Shown here piece after piece: positions 26,644 through 34,783 of a DNA stretch of 64,000 bases (positions within the stretch are counted from its first letter, which is position 1; each line of letters starts with the position of its first letter). The stretch is from assembly GCA_013003075.1 (NCBI GenBank), contig JABDLJ010000019.1, forward strand, positions 62,001-126,000, given 5' to 3'. This stretch comes from Paracoccaceae bacterium (lineage in GTDB: Bacteria > Pseudomonadota > Alphaproteobacteria > Rhodobacterales > Rhodobacteraceae). Below the pieces are notes generated by a model that ran no database searches, was not told the DNA's origin, and was given only the letters and a program-made list of their open reading frames with translations. Position numbers and translations under genes: made by a program.

Positions 26644-28493
26644 AGATCGCCGAGAAGATAGCCGAGAAGATCGCCAACCTGATCCGGCCGTTCGAGCGCG
26701 CCGACGGGCCCCCGCCGACGACGCTTTGGGCCTTCATGCGCTGGGCGCAGGCCGGGGCGTTCCCGGTGCTGATCGGCGCCGGTATCCTGTCGGCCGCAGC
26801 CGGTACGCTGGAGGTGATCACGGCACTGATCCTCGGCGCGGTGATCGACACCGCGCTGGCCAGCGACCCGCAGCAGTTCTTCGTGGACAACTGGGTTTTG
26901 CTGTCGCTGTTCGCGGCCTTCTTCGTGGGCTTGCGTCCGCTTTTCTTCGGGCTCAGCGCGGCGGCGAACTCTGTCGTGGTGCAGCCCAATGTGATGCCGC
27001 TGGTGTTGTCGCGGCTCAATCGCTGGACCATTGGGCAGTCGGTCACCTTCTTCGACGACGATTTCGCGGGCCGGATCGCGCAGAAGCAGATGCAGACCGC
27101 GCGGGCGGTTACCGATGTGACCAGCGAGACGATAAACGTGGTGGCCTTCGCGCTGGCCTCTCTGGCCGGCTCGGTGCTGTTGCTGACGGCGATCGACTGG
27201 CGCATCGCGCTGATGTTGCTTGTGTGGCTCTTCGCCTATTTTGCCCTGATCCGGTTCTTCCTGCCGCATATCCGCAAGCTGTCGGCGGCGCGGGCCGGGG
27301 CGCGCGCGGCGCTGTCGGGGCAGATCGTGGACACCATCACCAACGTCAAGACGGTGTTTCTCTTTGCGCTGTCCTCGCATGAGGATCGCGCCGCGCTGAA
27401 CGCGATGGGCACGTTTCGCGAGCGCGCGCTCGCCTTCGGCACGATGGCGGCGCTCTTTCGCTTTCTGCTGATGACGCTTGCCGGCGCGCTGCCGGTCCTG
27501 CTGATCGGCCTGTCGCTATACCTGTGGTCGCGCGGGGCCGCGTCGGCCGGCGATATCGCCGCGGCGGGTACGGTGTCGATCCGTATCGCGCAGATGACCG
27601 GCTGGGTCAGCTTCACGCTGATGAACATCTACTCGCAGATCGGCGAGGTGGAAAACGGAATGCACACGCTGGCGCCCTCGGTCCGGCTGAAGGACGCGCC
27701 GGACGCGACGGTCCTGCCACCCAGCGCCGAGATCTCGTTCACCGATGTCAGCTTTGCCTATGGCCGCGATGTTGGCGGGGTGGAAAAGATCACGCTGGAT
27801 ATCGCACCCGGCGAAAAGCTGGGAATTGTCGGCGCATCGGGGGCAGGCAAATCGACGATGGTGGCGCTTCTTCTGCGCTTTTACGATCCCGAAACAGGGT
27901 CTATTTCGGTGGGCGGACATGATATCAGGCACGTCACGCAGGAAAGCCTGCGCCGCAATATCGGGATGGTCACGCAGGAAACCGCGATGTTCAACCGCTC
28001 GGCGCGGGACAATATCTGCTATGGCAGGCCCTACGCCAGCGAGGCCGAGGTGATCGCGGCCGCAAAGCAGGCCGAGGCGCACGAGTTCATCCTGGACCTT
28101 GAGGATTTCGCTGGCCGCAAAGGCTATGATGCGCATCTGGGCGAGCGCGGCGTGAAGCTGTCGGGCGGCCAGCGCCAGCGGATCGCCCTGGCCCGCGCGA
28201 TCCTGAAGGACGCACCGATCCTGGTTCTGGACGAGGCGACAAGCGCGCTTGACAGCGAGGTCGAGGCGCTGATCCAGACCGCGCTGGAGCGGCTGATGGA
28301 GGGCAAGACCGTGCTGGCCATCGCGCACCGTTTGTCGACGATCGCGCGGATGGACCGGATCGTGGTGCTGGATGCCGGACATATCGTCGAAGAGGGCACC
28401 CACGGTGATCTTCTGGCCAAGAACGGGCTTTATGCGCGCTATTGGAACCGGCAATCGGGTGGCTTTATCGGCATGACCGAGGCCGCCGAGTGA
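26640..28493 (+). CDS. ABC exporter half-transporter, second of a pair
   Basis: A 617-residue paralogue of the preceding gene with the same layout: membrane domain, then ATPase with GASGAGKST, LSGGQRQRIALARA, ILVLDEATSALD and IAHRLST. The last residues (YARYWNRQSGGFIGMTEAAE) are nearly identical to those of its neighbour, pointing to tandem duplication. Both ATPase sites keep the catalytic Glu after Walker B, so the pair is not an obviously degenerate-site heterodimer. Its stop overlaps the GTG of the RNA methyltransferase gene. Confidence 0.9.
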   Translation: MKIAEKIAEKIANLIRPFERADGPPPTTLWAFMRWAQAGAFPVLIGAGILSAAAGTLEVITALILGAVIDTALASDPQQFFVDNWVLLSLFAAFFVGLRPLFFGLSAAANSVVVQPNVMPLVLSRLNRWTIGQSVTFFDDDFAGRIAQKQMQTARAVTDVTSETINVVAFALASLAGSVLLLTAIDWRIALMLLVWLFAYFALIRFFLPHIRKLSAARAGARAALSGQIVDTITNVKTVFLFALSSHEDRAALNAMGTFRERALAFGTMAALFRFLLMTLAGALPVLLIGLSLYLWSRGAASAGDIAAAGTVSIRIAQMTGWVSFTLMNIYSQIGEVENGMHTLAPSVRLKDAPDATVLPPSAEISFTDVSFAYGRDVGGVEKITLDIAPGEKLGIVGASGAGKSTMVALLLRFYDPETGSISVGGHDIRHVTQESLRRNIGMVTQETAMFNRSARDNICYGRPYASEAEVIAAAKQAEAHEFILDLEDFAGRKGYDAHLGERGVKLSGGQRQRIALARAILKDAPILVLDEATSALDSEVEALIQTALERLMEGKTVLAIAHRLSTIARMDRIVVLDAGHIVEEGTHGDLLAKNGLYARYWNRQSGGFIGMTEAAE

Positions 28494-29704
28494 GCCTGAA
28501 GATCGAGCGGCTGGGCCATCAGGGCGACGGCATTGCCGCGGATGGCACGCTGGTGGCGCGGGCGTTGCCCGGCGAGGTGGTCGAAGGCGAGATTGCGAAC
28601 GGCCGGATCGATGCACCGCGTATCCTGACGCCGTCGGACCAGCGCGTCTCGGCCCCGTGCCGGCACTACAAATCCTGCGGCGGTTGCGCACTTCAACACG
28701 CAGCGCCGGGTTTCGTGGAAGGCTGGAAGGCCGATGTGGTGCGCCGGGCGCTGGACGCGCGCGGGCTGCCGGCGCCTGTTCGTGCGGTGCACACATCGCC
28801 TGCGCAGTCCCGCCGGCGGGCGGTTTTTGCGGGACGGCGGCTTAAGACCGGCGCGCTGGTAGGGTTTCACGGACGGCGCTCGCAGACCCTTGTCGCAGTG
28901 CCGGACTGTCAGATCCTGGACCCCGCGATCCTGGCCTGCCTGCCCGCGCTGGAGGCGATTGCATCACAGATCGGCTCGCGCAAGGGCGAGCTGCAGCTGA
29001 CCGTGACGAGCTCTGCCAATGGGCCCGATGTGCTGGTGAGCGGGGCCAAATCGCCAAGTGTCGAAGACCGCATGGCGCTTTCGGACCTGGCCCGCGACCA
29101 CGGGCTTGCACGTCTGACGGTGGGCGACGATCTTGTGGCCGGGCGCGCCGCGCCGGCGCAAAGCTTCGGCGGCGCCGAGGTGACGCCGCCGCCGGGCGCC
29201 TTTTTGCAGGCCACTCCGCAGGGCGAAGCCGCCCTGACCCGGGCCGCGCTGACCGCCATCGGCGATACAGGCCCGGTGGCCGATCTTTTCGCAGGCTGCG
29301 GCACGTTCACCTTTCCCGCCGCGCGCAGGGTGCCGGTGCATGCGGTCGAAGGCTCTGCCGGGATGATCGCGGCGCTCGATCACGGGATGCGGCACAGCAC
29401 TGGCTTCAAGCCGATCACCCATGAGGTGCGGGATCTCTTCCGCCGCCCGCTTCTGGCCGGAGAGCTGAAACGGTTTGCCGCCGTGATCATTGACCCGCCC
29501 CGCGCCGGGGCCGAGGCGCAGATGCGCGCGCTGGCCGAGGCCGGCGTGCCGCGCATCGCGTCGCTGTCGTGCAACCCGGTCAGCTTTGCCCGCGATACCG
29601 AAATACTTGTCGCGGCGGGCTACGCGCTGGACTGGATCGAGGTGGTCGACCAGTTCCGCTGGTCGCCCCATGTCGAGATTGCCGCGCAACTGACACGGGC
29701 TTGA
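28490..29704 (+). CDS. Class I SAM-dependent RNA (uracil-C5) methyltransferase, RlmC/RlmD/TrmA type
   Basis: The 404-residue protein carries a 4Fe-4S motif (C57-x5-C63-x2-C66 in CRHYKSCGGC, plus C140) and a C-terminal SAM domain with DLFAGCGTFTFPAA, IIDPPRAGAEAQ and the catalytic-Cys segment SLSCNPVSFARD. These define m5U methyltransferases acting on rRNA or tRNA. A short N-terminal TRAM-like beta segment (LKIERLGHQGDGIA) is present. GTG 28490 overlaps the stop of the second ABC gene; whether the coupling is functional is unclear. Confidence 0.9.
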   Translation: MSLKIERLGHQGDGIAADGTLVARALPGEVVEGEIANGRIDAPRILTPSDQRVSAPCRHYKSCGGCALQHAAPGFVEGWKADVVRRALDARGLPAPVRAVHTSPAQSRRRAVFAGRRLKTGALVGFHGRRSQTLVAVPDCQILDPAILACLPALEAIASQIGSRKGELQLTVTSSANGPDVLVSGAKSPSVEDRMALSDLARDHGLARLTVGDDLVAGRAAPAQSFGGAEVTPPPGAFLQATPQGEAALTRAALTAIGDTGPVADLFAGCGTFTFPAARRVPVHAVEGSAGMIAALDHGMRHSTGFKPITHEVRDLFRRPLLAGELKRFAAVIIDPPRAGAEAQMRALAEAGVPRIASLSCNPVSFARDTEILVAAGYALDWIEVVDQFRWSPHVEIAAQLTRA

Positions 29705-29829
29705 GAAATCGCGCAGATCACGGTTTTTGGGGGATTCCGAAACCTTAACCTTGGCCCTATACTATCGCTTAAAACGCGCAGATACGACGAACGCCGAAAG
29801 GCGCCGAAAGGCAAGGACACAGGCCCATC

Positions 29830-30324
29830 GTGACCCTTTCAAGATTGATCCCGCTGCTGCTGATCGCCGCGCTCGTGTCGGGCTGCAGCAGTAAGTTCCG
29901 CAGCTATGACGGCCCCGAGGTTACGCGCGTCGTCGTCTTCAAGGAAAACCGGCGGATGTACCTGCTGCATGAAAAAGAGGCCCTGCGCGCCTTCGATATC
30001 GAGTTGGGGTTCGAGCCGGAGGGAGACAAGGAAATCTCGGGTGACGGCAAGACCCCGGAAGGGCATTACCTGATCGACCGGCGCAATCCTGACAGTACGT
30101 TCCATTTGTCACTGGGGGTGTCTTATCCCAGCCAGTCGGATGTCGAGAACGCCCAGAAACTGGGCATTGATCCCGGCGGCGATATCTTCATCCACGGCAC
30201 CCCGTCACGCTTCGCCTCGCGCGGGCCGGACTGGACCTGGGGCTGCATCGCGGTTTCGAACCGCGAGATAGAGGATATCTATGCGATGGTTGGCCTTGGT
30301 ACGGTGATCAGTATCTATCCTTGA
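29830..30324 (+). CDS. YkuD-domain lipoprotein (L,D-transpeptidase / YafK-DpaA-like)
   Basis: The 164-residue protein begins with a lipoprotein signal whose lipobox is VSGC (Cys 19). The YkuD catalytic residues are present: His in FIHGTP and Cys in DWTWGCIAVSN. The form DWTxGCIAxxN, in place of the common SHGCIR, resembles the YafK/DpaA branch, whose E. coli member cuts the link between peptidoglycan and Braun lipoprotein. Either cross-linking or cleavage is therefore possible. The start is GTG 29830. A CAP-domain lipoprotein lies convergent, 12 bp away. Confidence 0.83.
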   Translation: MTLSRLIPLLLIAALVSGCSSKFRSYDGPEVTRVVVFKENRRMYLLHEKEALRAFDIELGFEPEGDKEISGDGKTPEGHYLIDRRNPDSTFHLSLGVSYPSQSDVENAQKLGIDPGGDIFIHGTPSRFASRGPDWTWGCIAVSNREIEDIYAMVGLGTVISIYP

Positions 30325-30336
30325 GAACGGCGCCTG

Positions 30337-30852
30337 TCAGGTGCCCAGGATCAGGGTCCACCAGATCTTGCCGTTTGGCTCCTGGAACCAGGCAAATCCC
30401 ATCTGACGGGCCCGCGGATCGACGATCACGCCGCGGGTGTCCTGCATCGCCATCCAGGCGGCCAGCGTCTGCAGCTCGCTCTCGTAGGTCTCCGAGATGT
30501 TCTCGCCCAGAAGCGTGCCGGTGTAGCCCACCCGCGCCACCCGGTCGAGCGGCGATGAGCCGTCAGAGCCGAAATGCCACGGCCGGTTTTGCACGCTCAT
30601 ATCGCGCGCGTGGGTGGCGGCGGCGGCGTTCAGCTCTGCATTCAGCGCCACGTTCTCTGCGCCCGAGGCGCCGCGCAGCGTGTTCACCGCGTCCAGCATG
30701 CGGAACTGGATTTCCGCGGTGTCGCGCGGCTGGATCTGATAGATCCGCGGCAGGGGTTTTCCATCGGGCCCAAAGACCGGCGCCACAGCGCCCCCGCCAC
30801 AGGCGGCCAGCAGAAAGAGAAGTGGCAGCACAGAGAAAAAGCGGCGGGTCAT
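30337..30852 (-). CDS. CAP/SCP-domain lipoprotein
   Basis: The 171-residue protein has a lipoprotein signal (MTRRFFSVLPLLFLLAAC, Cys 18) and a CAP (cysteine-rich secretory/PR-1) domain. The domain features are LNAELNAAAATHARDMSVQNRPWHF, a GENI segment and IWWTLILG at the end, matching bacterial YkwD-like proteins. The function of bacterial CAP proteins is poorly known. ATG 30852 has GGAGC upstream. It sits between two YkuD-domain genes, which suggests an envelope role. Confidence 0.82.
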   Translation of the reverse strand: MTRRFFSVLPLLFLLAACGGGAVAPVFGPDGKPLPRIYQIQPRDTAEIQFRMLDAVNTLRGASGAENVALNAELNAAAATHARDMSVQNRPWHFGSDGSSPLDRVARVGYTGTLLGENISETYESELQTLAAWMAMQDTRGVIVDPRARQMGFAWFQEPNGKIWWTLILGT

Positions 30853-30951
30853 GGGGTGTCTTGCTCCTGAAAGGTTGCCCTGCCTTACAGACAAGTGCGC
30901 GGCGGTTCAAACTCATCTCACGGCGACTTGGCAAACTAACGCTTGTTTGAT

Positions 30952-30980
30952 TTGCGACTGAGGCTTTCTCGCCATATGGT
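30952..30980 (+). promoter_or_regulatory. Weak candidate promoter for the Tat-exported YkuD gene
   Basis: TTGCGA (30952-30957) and TATGGT (30975-30980) are spaced by 17 bp, 35 bp before the ATG at 31016. Each hexamer matches four of six consensus bases. Confidence 0.3.
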
Positions 30981-31015
30981 GCGCGGCAAAGCAAGAGACA
31001 TGACGAAGGTGACAT

Positions 31016-31621
31016 ATGTCTGACCTGAAAAAGAGCAGCCTGACCCGGCGCGGGTTCCTGGGCACGACGATGGCCGCCACGGCCAGCGGCCTGGCACTGC
31101 CGGCGCTGGCGCAAAACGACAACAGTACCGAGTTCCGGACCGGCGTCTCGGAAACCGTGAAGCGCAACGCCTCCAGCTTCCGCTCGCTGGAATGGGCCCC
31201 CTATTTCGACAATCTGCGCAATGGCGCGATTTTGGTCGATACCACGTCGCGCGCGCTGCATTACTGGTCGGCGGACGAGACGATCTACAAGCTTTACCCC
31301 ACCAGCGTGCCGATGACCGAAGATCTGACGCGCCGCGGCCGCACCAAGATCGTGCGCAAGGTCGAAGGGCCAGACTGGCGCCCGACGCCGGCGATGAAAG
31401 AGCGCAATCCCGAATGGCCCGACTATGTGCCACCGGGGCCGGACAACCCGCTTGGCACCCATGCGCTGTACCTGTCTTGGACCTATTACCGGATCCATGG
31501 CACGCATGACACGCGAAAGATCGGCCGCCGATCGTCGAACGGCTGCATCGGGCTTTACAACGAACATATTTCCGAACTTTTCGGGATGGCCGTGAACGGC
31601 ACGCAGGTGCTGCTGATCTGA
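31016..31621 (+). CDS. Tat-exported L,D-transpeptidase (YkuD domain)
   Basis: The 201-residue protein begins with a twin-arginine signal (LTRRGFLGTTMAATASGLAL, cleavage near ALA). The YkuD motif is HGTHDTRKIGRRSSNGCIGLYN with the catalytic Cys in NGCIGLYN, the canonical L,D-transpeptidase form. It should form 3-3 peptidoglycan cross-links or attach proteins to peptidoglycan in the periplasm. The family normally uses Sec signals as well as Tat, so the clear RR motif is worth noting. It is the third cell-wall-type gene in a 1.8-kb stretch. Confidence 0.88.
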   Translation: MSDLKKSSLTRRGFLGTTMAATASGLALPALAQNDNSTEFRTGVSETVKRNASSFRSLEWAPYFDNLRNGAILVDTTSRALHYWSADETIYKLYPTSVPMTEDLTRRGRTKIVRKVEGPDWRPTPAMKERNPEWPDYVPPGPDNPLGTHALYLSWTYYRIHGTHDTRKIGRRSSNGCIGLYNEHISELFGMAVNGTQVLLI

Positions 31622-31644
31622 AGCGCGCGACACCGCCGGATATC

Positions 31645-31671
31645 AAAAAGAGCGCAGGATCAGACCTGCGC
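31645..31671 (-). terminator. Intrinsic terminator for hemH
   Basis: GCGCAGG (31652-31658) and CCTGCGC (31665-31671) form a perfect 7-bp stem around a 6-base loop. On the minus strand it is followed by a TTTTT run (31649-31645), about 30 bp beyond the hemH stop. It may also slow rightward transcripts, where the T-run is weaker. Confidence 0.65.
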
Positions 31672-31700
31672 CCTTTGGCGTTTCGGCGACGTGCGGCGCG

Positions 31701-32753
31701 CTATTCGATCCAGCCGGCCAGGCTGTCGTCGATGGCATTGCACAGCGCGGTGATGTGAAGCGCGTCATCGTTCAGGCACGGGATATAGGTGAAGGCCTCA
31801 CCCCCCGCTTCTTCAAAGCTTTCGCGGATCTCTTCGTTGATCTCTTCCAGCGTCTCGATGCAGTCGGCCGAAAATGCCGGCGCGATGACGGCGATGTTCT
31901 TCTTGCCCTCTTCGGCAAGACGGGCCACCTGCTCTACCGTGTAGGGCTTCAGCCATTCCTCGGGACCAAAGCGCGACTGGAAGGTGGTCTGGATCTGGCT
32001 GTCATCCCAGCCAAGCCGCTCTTTCAGCAGCCGCGTCGTCTTCTGGCACTGGCAATGGTAGGGATCGCCCTCCATCAGATAGCGTTTGGGCACGCCGTGG
32101 TAAGAGGCGACCAGCACGTCCGGTTTGACGTCCATCTCGGCGTAGGCGCGCTCGACCGATTTCGCCAGAGCCTCAATGTAGCACGCCCGGTCGAAATAAG
32201 GCGGCACCGTGCGCACCGTGGGCTGCCATTTCAGATCGATCAGCGAACGGAAAAATTCGTCATTGGCGGTGGCGGTCGTGGCGCCGGCATATTGCGGGTA
32301 AAGCGGGAAGAACAGGATCTTGCGGCAGCCCTGCTCGGTCAGCTTTTCGACCTTGGACTTGGTCGAGGGGTTGCCGTAGCGCATCGCGAAATCGACGATC
32401 ACATCGTCGCCATACCGCTTGGCCATCGCGGCGCGGATCTTCTCGGTCTGCGCCTTGGTGATCGTCATCAGGGGGCTTTCGCCGGCCTCTTCGTTCCAGA
32501 TCGATTTGTAGGCCGCACCGGATGAGAACGGCCGCTTGGTCAGGATGATCGTTTGCAGAAGCGGCTGCCAGATCCACGGGCTGTAGTCGATCACGCGGCG
32601 GTCCGACAGGAACTCGTTCAGATAGCGGCGCATCGACCAGTAGTCGTAACCATCGGGGGTGCCGAGGTTGGCCAGAAGAACGCCGACGCGGGGCCGCGCA
32701 ACTTTCGGGTGATCCTTCGGAAGATGTACGTTTTCGGTCAATGGTTTGTTCAT
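31701..32753 (-). CDS. hemH: Ferrochelatase
   Basis: HemH inserts ferrous iron into protoporphyrin IX to make heme. The conserved opening VGVLLANLGTPDGYDYWSMRRYL, the catalytic His in VASYHGVPKRYL, and CQCQKTTRLL are present, and the C-terminal IAPAFSADCIETLEEI segment is complete. I used ATG 32753 (350 residues); ATG 32786 and ATG 32831 are also possible and would only extend the poorly conserved N terminus. It lies just downstream of the degenerate methyltransferase gene, and a terminator follows its stop. Confidence 0.93.
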   Translation of the reverse strand: MNKPLTENVHLPKDHPKVARPRVGVLLANLGTPDGYDYWSMRRYLNEFLSDRRVIDYSPWIWQPLLQTIILTKRPFSSGAAYKSIWNEEAGESPLMTITKAQTEKIRAAMAKRYGDDVIVDFAMRYGNPSTKSKVEKLTEQGCRKILFFPLYPQYAGATTATANDEFFRSLIDLKWQPTVRTVPPYFDRACYIEALAKSVERAYAEMDVKPDVLVASYHGVPKRYLMEGDPYHCQCQKTTRLLKERLGWDDSQIQTTFQSRFGPEEWLKPYTVEQVARLAEEGKKNIAVIAPAFSADCIETLEEINEEIRESFEEAGGEAFTYIPCLNDDALHITALCNAIDDSLAGWIE

Positions 32754-32850
32754 GAACTCATCGCTTTTCGCGTTCGCATCCAACATAGCGGCATTCCACG
32801 TGTCTGTCTGTTCGAAGTTGTCCTGCGACATAAGCGGAAAAAGCGGAAGG

Positions 32851-33720
32851 TCAATTGCCTTCGCGCGTGCGATCGGGGCCGGGGGCGGGCGGTACGCTCT
32901 CGCCCAGGGGGGTCTCGTCGGTGCCCAGCGCGTCGGCCAGCCGGGCGGCGGCACTGCCGGGGCGCAGCGGTTTCTGCTGGCTTTCATGCGGCGCCCAGCC
33001 TGTCAGATAGACGATCTCGAACGTCGCGGTGATCCGCCCCGACCCGTCGGCGTGATGCGCCGCATAAAGCGCGCCGGCTTCGGCGAACAGCGCGCGCGGG
33101 GGCGTGCGGCGATCGCGAGCGGCCAAGGCATTGCCTTCGCCCATCGCGCGCAGATCGCGGGCTAGATGCAGGATATCGCGGTAGGCGGCTTCGGTCCGCA
33201 CCGCGTCGGCCACCGGCAGCGCAAAGCCCGCCCGTTGCAGCAGAGCGCCCAGATCGCGGACCTCGGCCATCGGCGCAACGCGGGGCGACAGCCCTCCTGT
33301 GATCCGCGCCTCGGCTTCGGCCAGCACCGCGCGCAGCTCGGCCAGCGTCTGCCCGGCGAAGAGCGCGGCGATGCACAGCCCATCGGGCCGCAGCGCCCGC
33401 CGCAGCTGTACCAGCTGGCCCACCGGATCGTTCGCCCAGTGCAGGCCCAGCGCATGGATCACCAGATCATGCGCTTCGGGCTGAAGCGAGAGCACCTCGT
33501 CATCGGGGACGATCACCGCATCTGGAAAGGCATCCTGCCAGATCCCGCGATAGGGCGTCACGATCGCCGGTGCGGTAAAGGATTTGTTAACCTCTTGCAG
33601 CCTTTCCTGAACCTCGGCGCGCATTTCTTCATGCAGAAAGAGCGCGGGATCATCGCTGCGCATCGCGCGGGCGCGCTGGCGGGCAAGCTGGGCCCTGTCT
33701 GTCAGGTCGGGCGGGGTCAT
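32851..33720 (-). CDS. Methyltransferase-fold protein (BioC/NDUFAF5-like) without a clear SAM motif
   Basis: The 289-residue protein resembles the class I methyltransferase family related to BioC and mitochondrial NDUFAF5: LHEEMRAEVQERLQEVNKSF at the N terminus, HDLVIHALGLHWANDPVGQL in the middle, and FEIVYLTGWAPHESQQKPLRPGS at the end. The glycine-rich motif I (GxGxG) expected before residue 80 is missing; that region reads APAIVTPYRGIWQDAFPDA. It may have lost catalysis or act as a hydroxylase/assembly factor, as suggested for NDUFAF5-type proteins. It is divergent from comF, an arrangement common in alphaproteobacteria. Confidence 0.75.
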   Translation of the reverse strand: MTPPDLTDRAQLARQRARAMRSDDPALFLHEEMRAEVQERLQEVNKSFTAPAIVTPYRGIWQDAFPDAVIVPDDEVLSLQPEAHDLVIHALGLHWANDPVGQLVQLRRALRPDGLCIAALFAGQTLAELRAVLAEAEARITGGLSPRVAPMAEVRDLGALLQRAGFALPVADAVRTEAAYRDILHLARDLRAMGEGNALAARDRRTPPRALFAEAGALYAAHHADGSGRITATFEIVYLTGWAPHESQQKPLRPGSAAARLADALGTDETPLGESVPPAPGPDRTREGN

Positions 33721-33768
33721 CTTGAGGCTCCAGTTAGGCCGCGCGGGGCCGATTGCCAAGGAGACACC

Positions 33769-34485
33769 ATGCAAAACGCCCTGAGAGTCATTTATCCTCA
33801 CCAGTGCCTTTCGTGCGACGAGATGGTGGAAGGCGCGCTGGCGCTGTGTGGGCCATGCTGGCGCGACACGCCGTTTCTGGGCGGGGTGCAATGCGCCACC
33901 TGCGGCGCCGGTCTGCCGGGCGAAGATGATGGCCTCGATGCGCTCTGCGACGACTGCCTGGGGCTTCCGCGACCGTGGACCAGGGGCACGGCAGTTCTGT
34001 CCTATGACGGCAACGCACGGCGCATGGTGCTGGCGCTGAAACATGGCGGGCGGCTGGACATGGTTGCGCCCGCGGCCCGCTGGATCGCCGGTGCGGCGCA
34101 GCGGCTGGTCACGCCGCAAACTGTTGTCGTGCCGGTGCCGGTGCACTGGGTTCGGCTTGTCTCGCGCCGCTACAACCAGTCCGCGCTACTGGCGCAGGCA
34201 ACCGCGCGGGCGCTGGGGCTGGGTTGCCAGCCAGACGCGCTGATCCGTCGCCGCGGGACCGGAACGCAGGACGGCAAGACGGTTCAGGATCGCTTTGCCA
34301 ACCTCGCCGGCGCGATCTGCCCGCACCCGCGCCGCGGCCAGCGGCTGGCCGGCAAACACGTCCTGATCGTCGATGACGTGATGACCTCTGGCGCCACCTT
34401 CACCGCGACGACAAAGGCATGCCTTCAAGCCGGCGCAACTGACGTGTGCGTTATTGCACTGGCAAGGGTGACCAAGCCGACCTAG
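33769..34485 (+). CDS. comF: ComF family protein (phosphoribosyltransferase fold)
   Basis: The 238-residue protein has an N-terminal zinc-ribbon-like region with cysteine pairs CLSC, CGPC, CATC and CDDC, then a phosphoribosyltransferase-like domain with the PRPP loop VLIVDDVMTSGAT. ComF proteins are needed for DNA uptake in naturally competent bacteria, but in most alphaproteobacteria the role is untested. ATG 33769 has AAGGAGA upstream. It heads a compact run of co-directional genes comF, grxC, nit and marR. Confidence 0.9.
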   Translation: MQNALRVIYPHQCLSCDEMVEGALALCGPCWRDTPFLGGVQCATCGAGLPGEDDGLDALCDDCLGLPRPWTRGTAVLSYDGNARRMVLALKHGGRLDMVAPAARWIAGAAQRLVTPQTVVVPVPVHWVRLVSRRYNQSALLAQATARALGLGCQPDALIRRRGTGTQDGKTVQDRFANLAGAICPHPRRGQRLAGKHVLIVDDVMTSGATFTATTKACLQAGATDVCVIALARVTKPT

Positions 34486-34521
34486 ATATTGGGCAACGCC
34501 AGATTTTTGGATGAGTGCCCT

Positions 34522-34779
34522 ATGAAAACCATCGATATCTACACCTCGCCCTTTTGCGGCTTTTGCCACGCAGCCAAGCGTCTCTTGTCGCAAAAAGGCG
34601 TCAGCTTTTCCGAATTCGACGTCGCCCGCGACCCTGACAAGCGCAAAGAGATGATGCAGCGCGCTCCGGGCAGCCGCACGGTGCCGCAGATCTTCGTCGG
34701 CGAAACCCATGTCGGTGGCTGCGACGAGCTTTACGCGCTTGAGCAATCCGGCAAACTCGACCCCTTGCTCAGCGCCTGA
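34522..34779 (+). CDS. grxC: Glutaredoxin 3 family protein
   Basis: An 85-residue glutaredoxin with the redox site CGFC (in SPFCGFCHAAKRLL), the cis-Pro segment RTVPQIF, and the glutathione-binding HVGGCDEL. The active site is CGFC in place of the more common CPYC; such variants occur in the family and may alter redox potential. ATG 34522 gives the usual length. It lies between comF and a nitrilase-family gene. Confidence 0.9.
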   Translation: MKTIDIYTSPFCGFCHAAKRLLSQKGVSFSEFDVARDPDKRKEMMQRAPGSRTVPQIFVGETHVGGCDELYALEQSGKLDPLLSA

Positions 34780-34783
34780 TGCG

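Noticed and set aside
30325..30350. Terminator between the YkuD lipoprotein and CAP-domain genes
   Set aside because: An imperfect GGCGCCTG/CAGGTGCC dyad is present, but there is no T-run on either strand.
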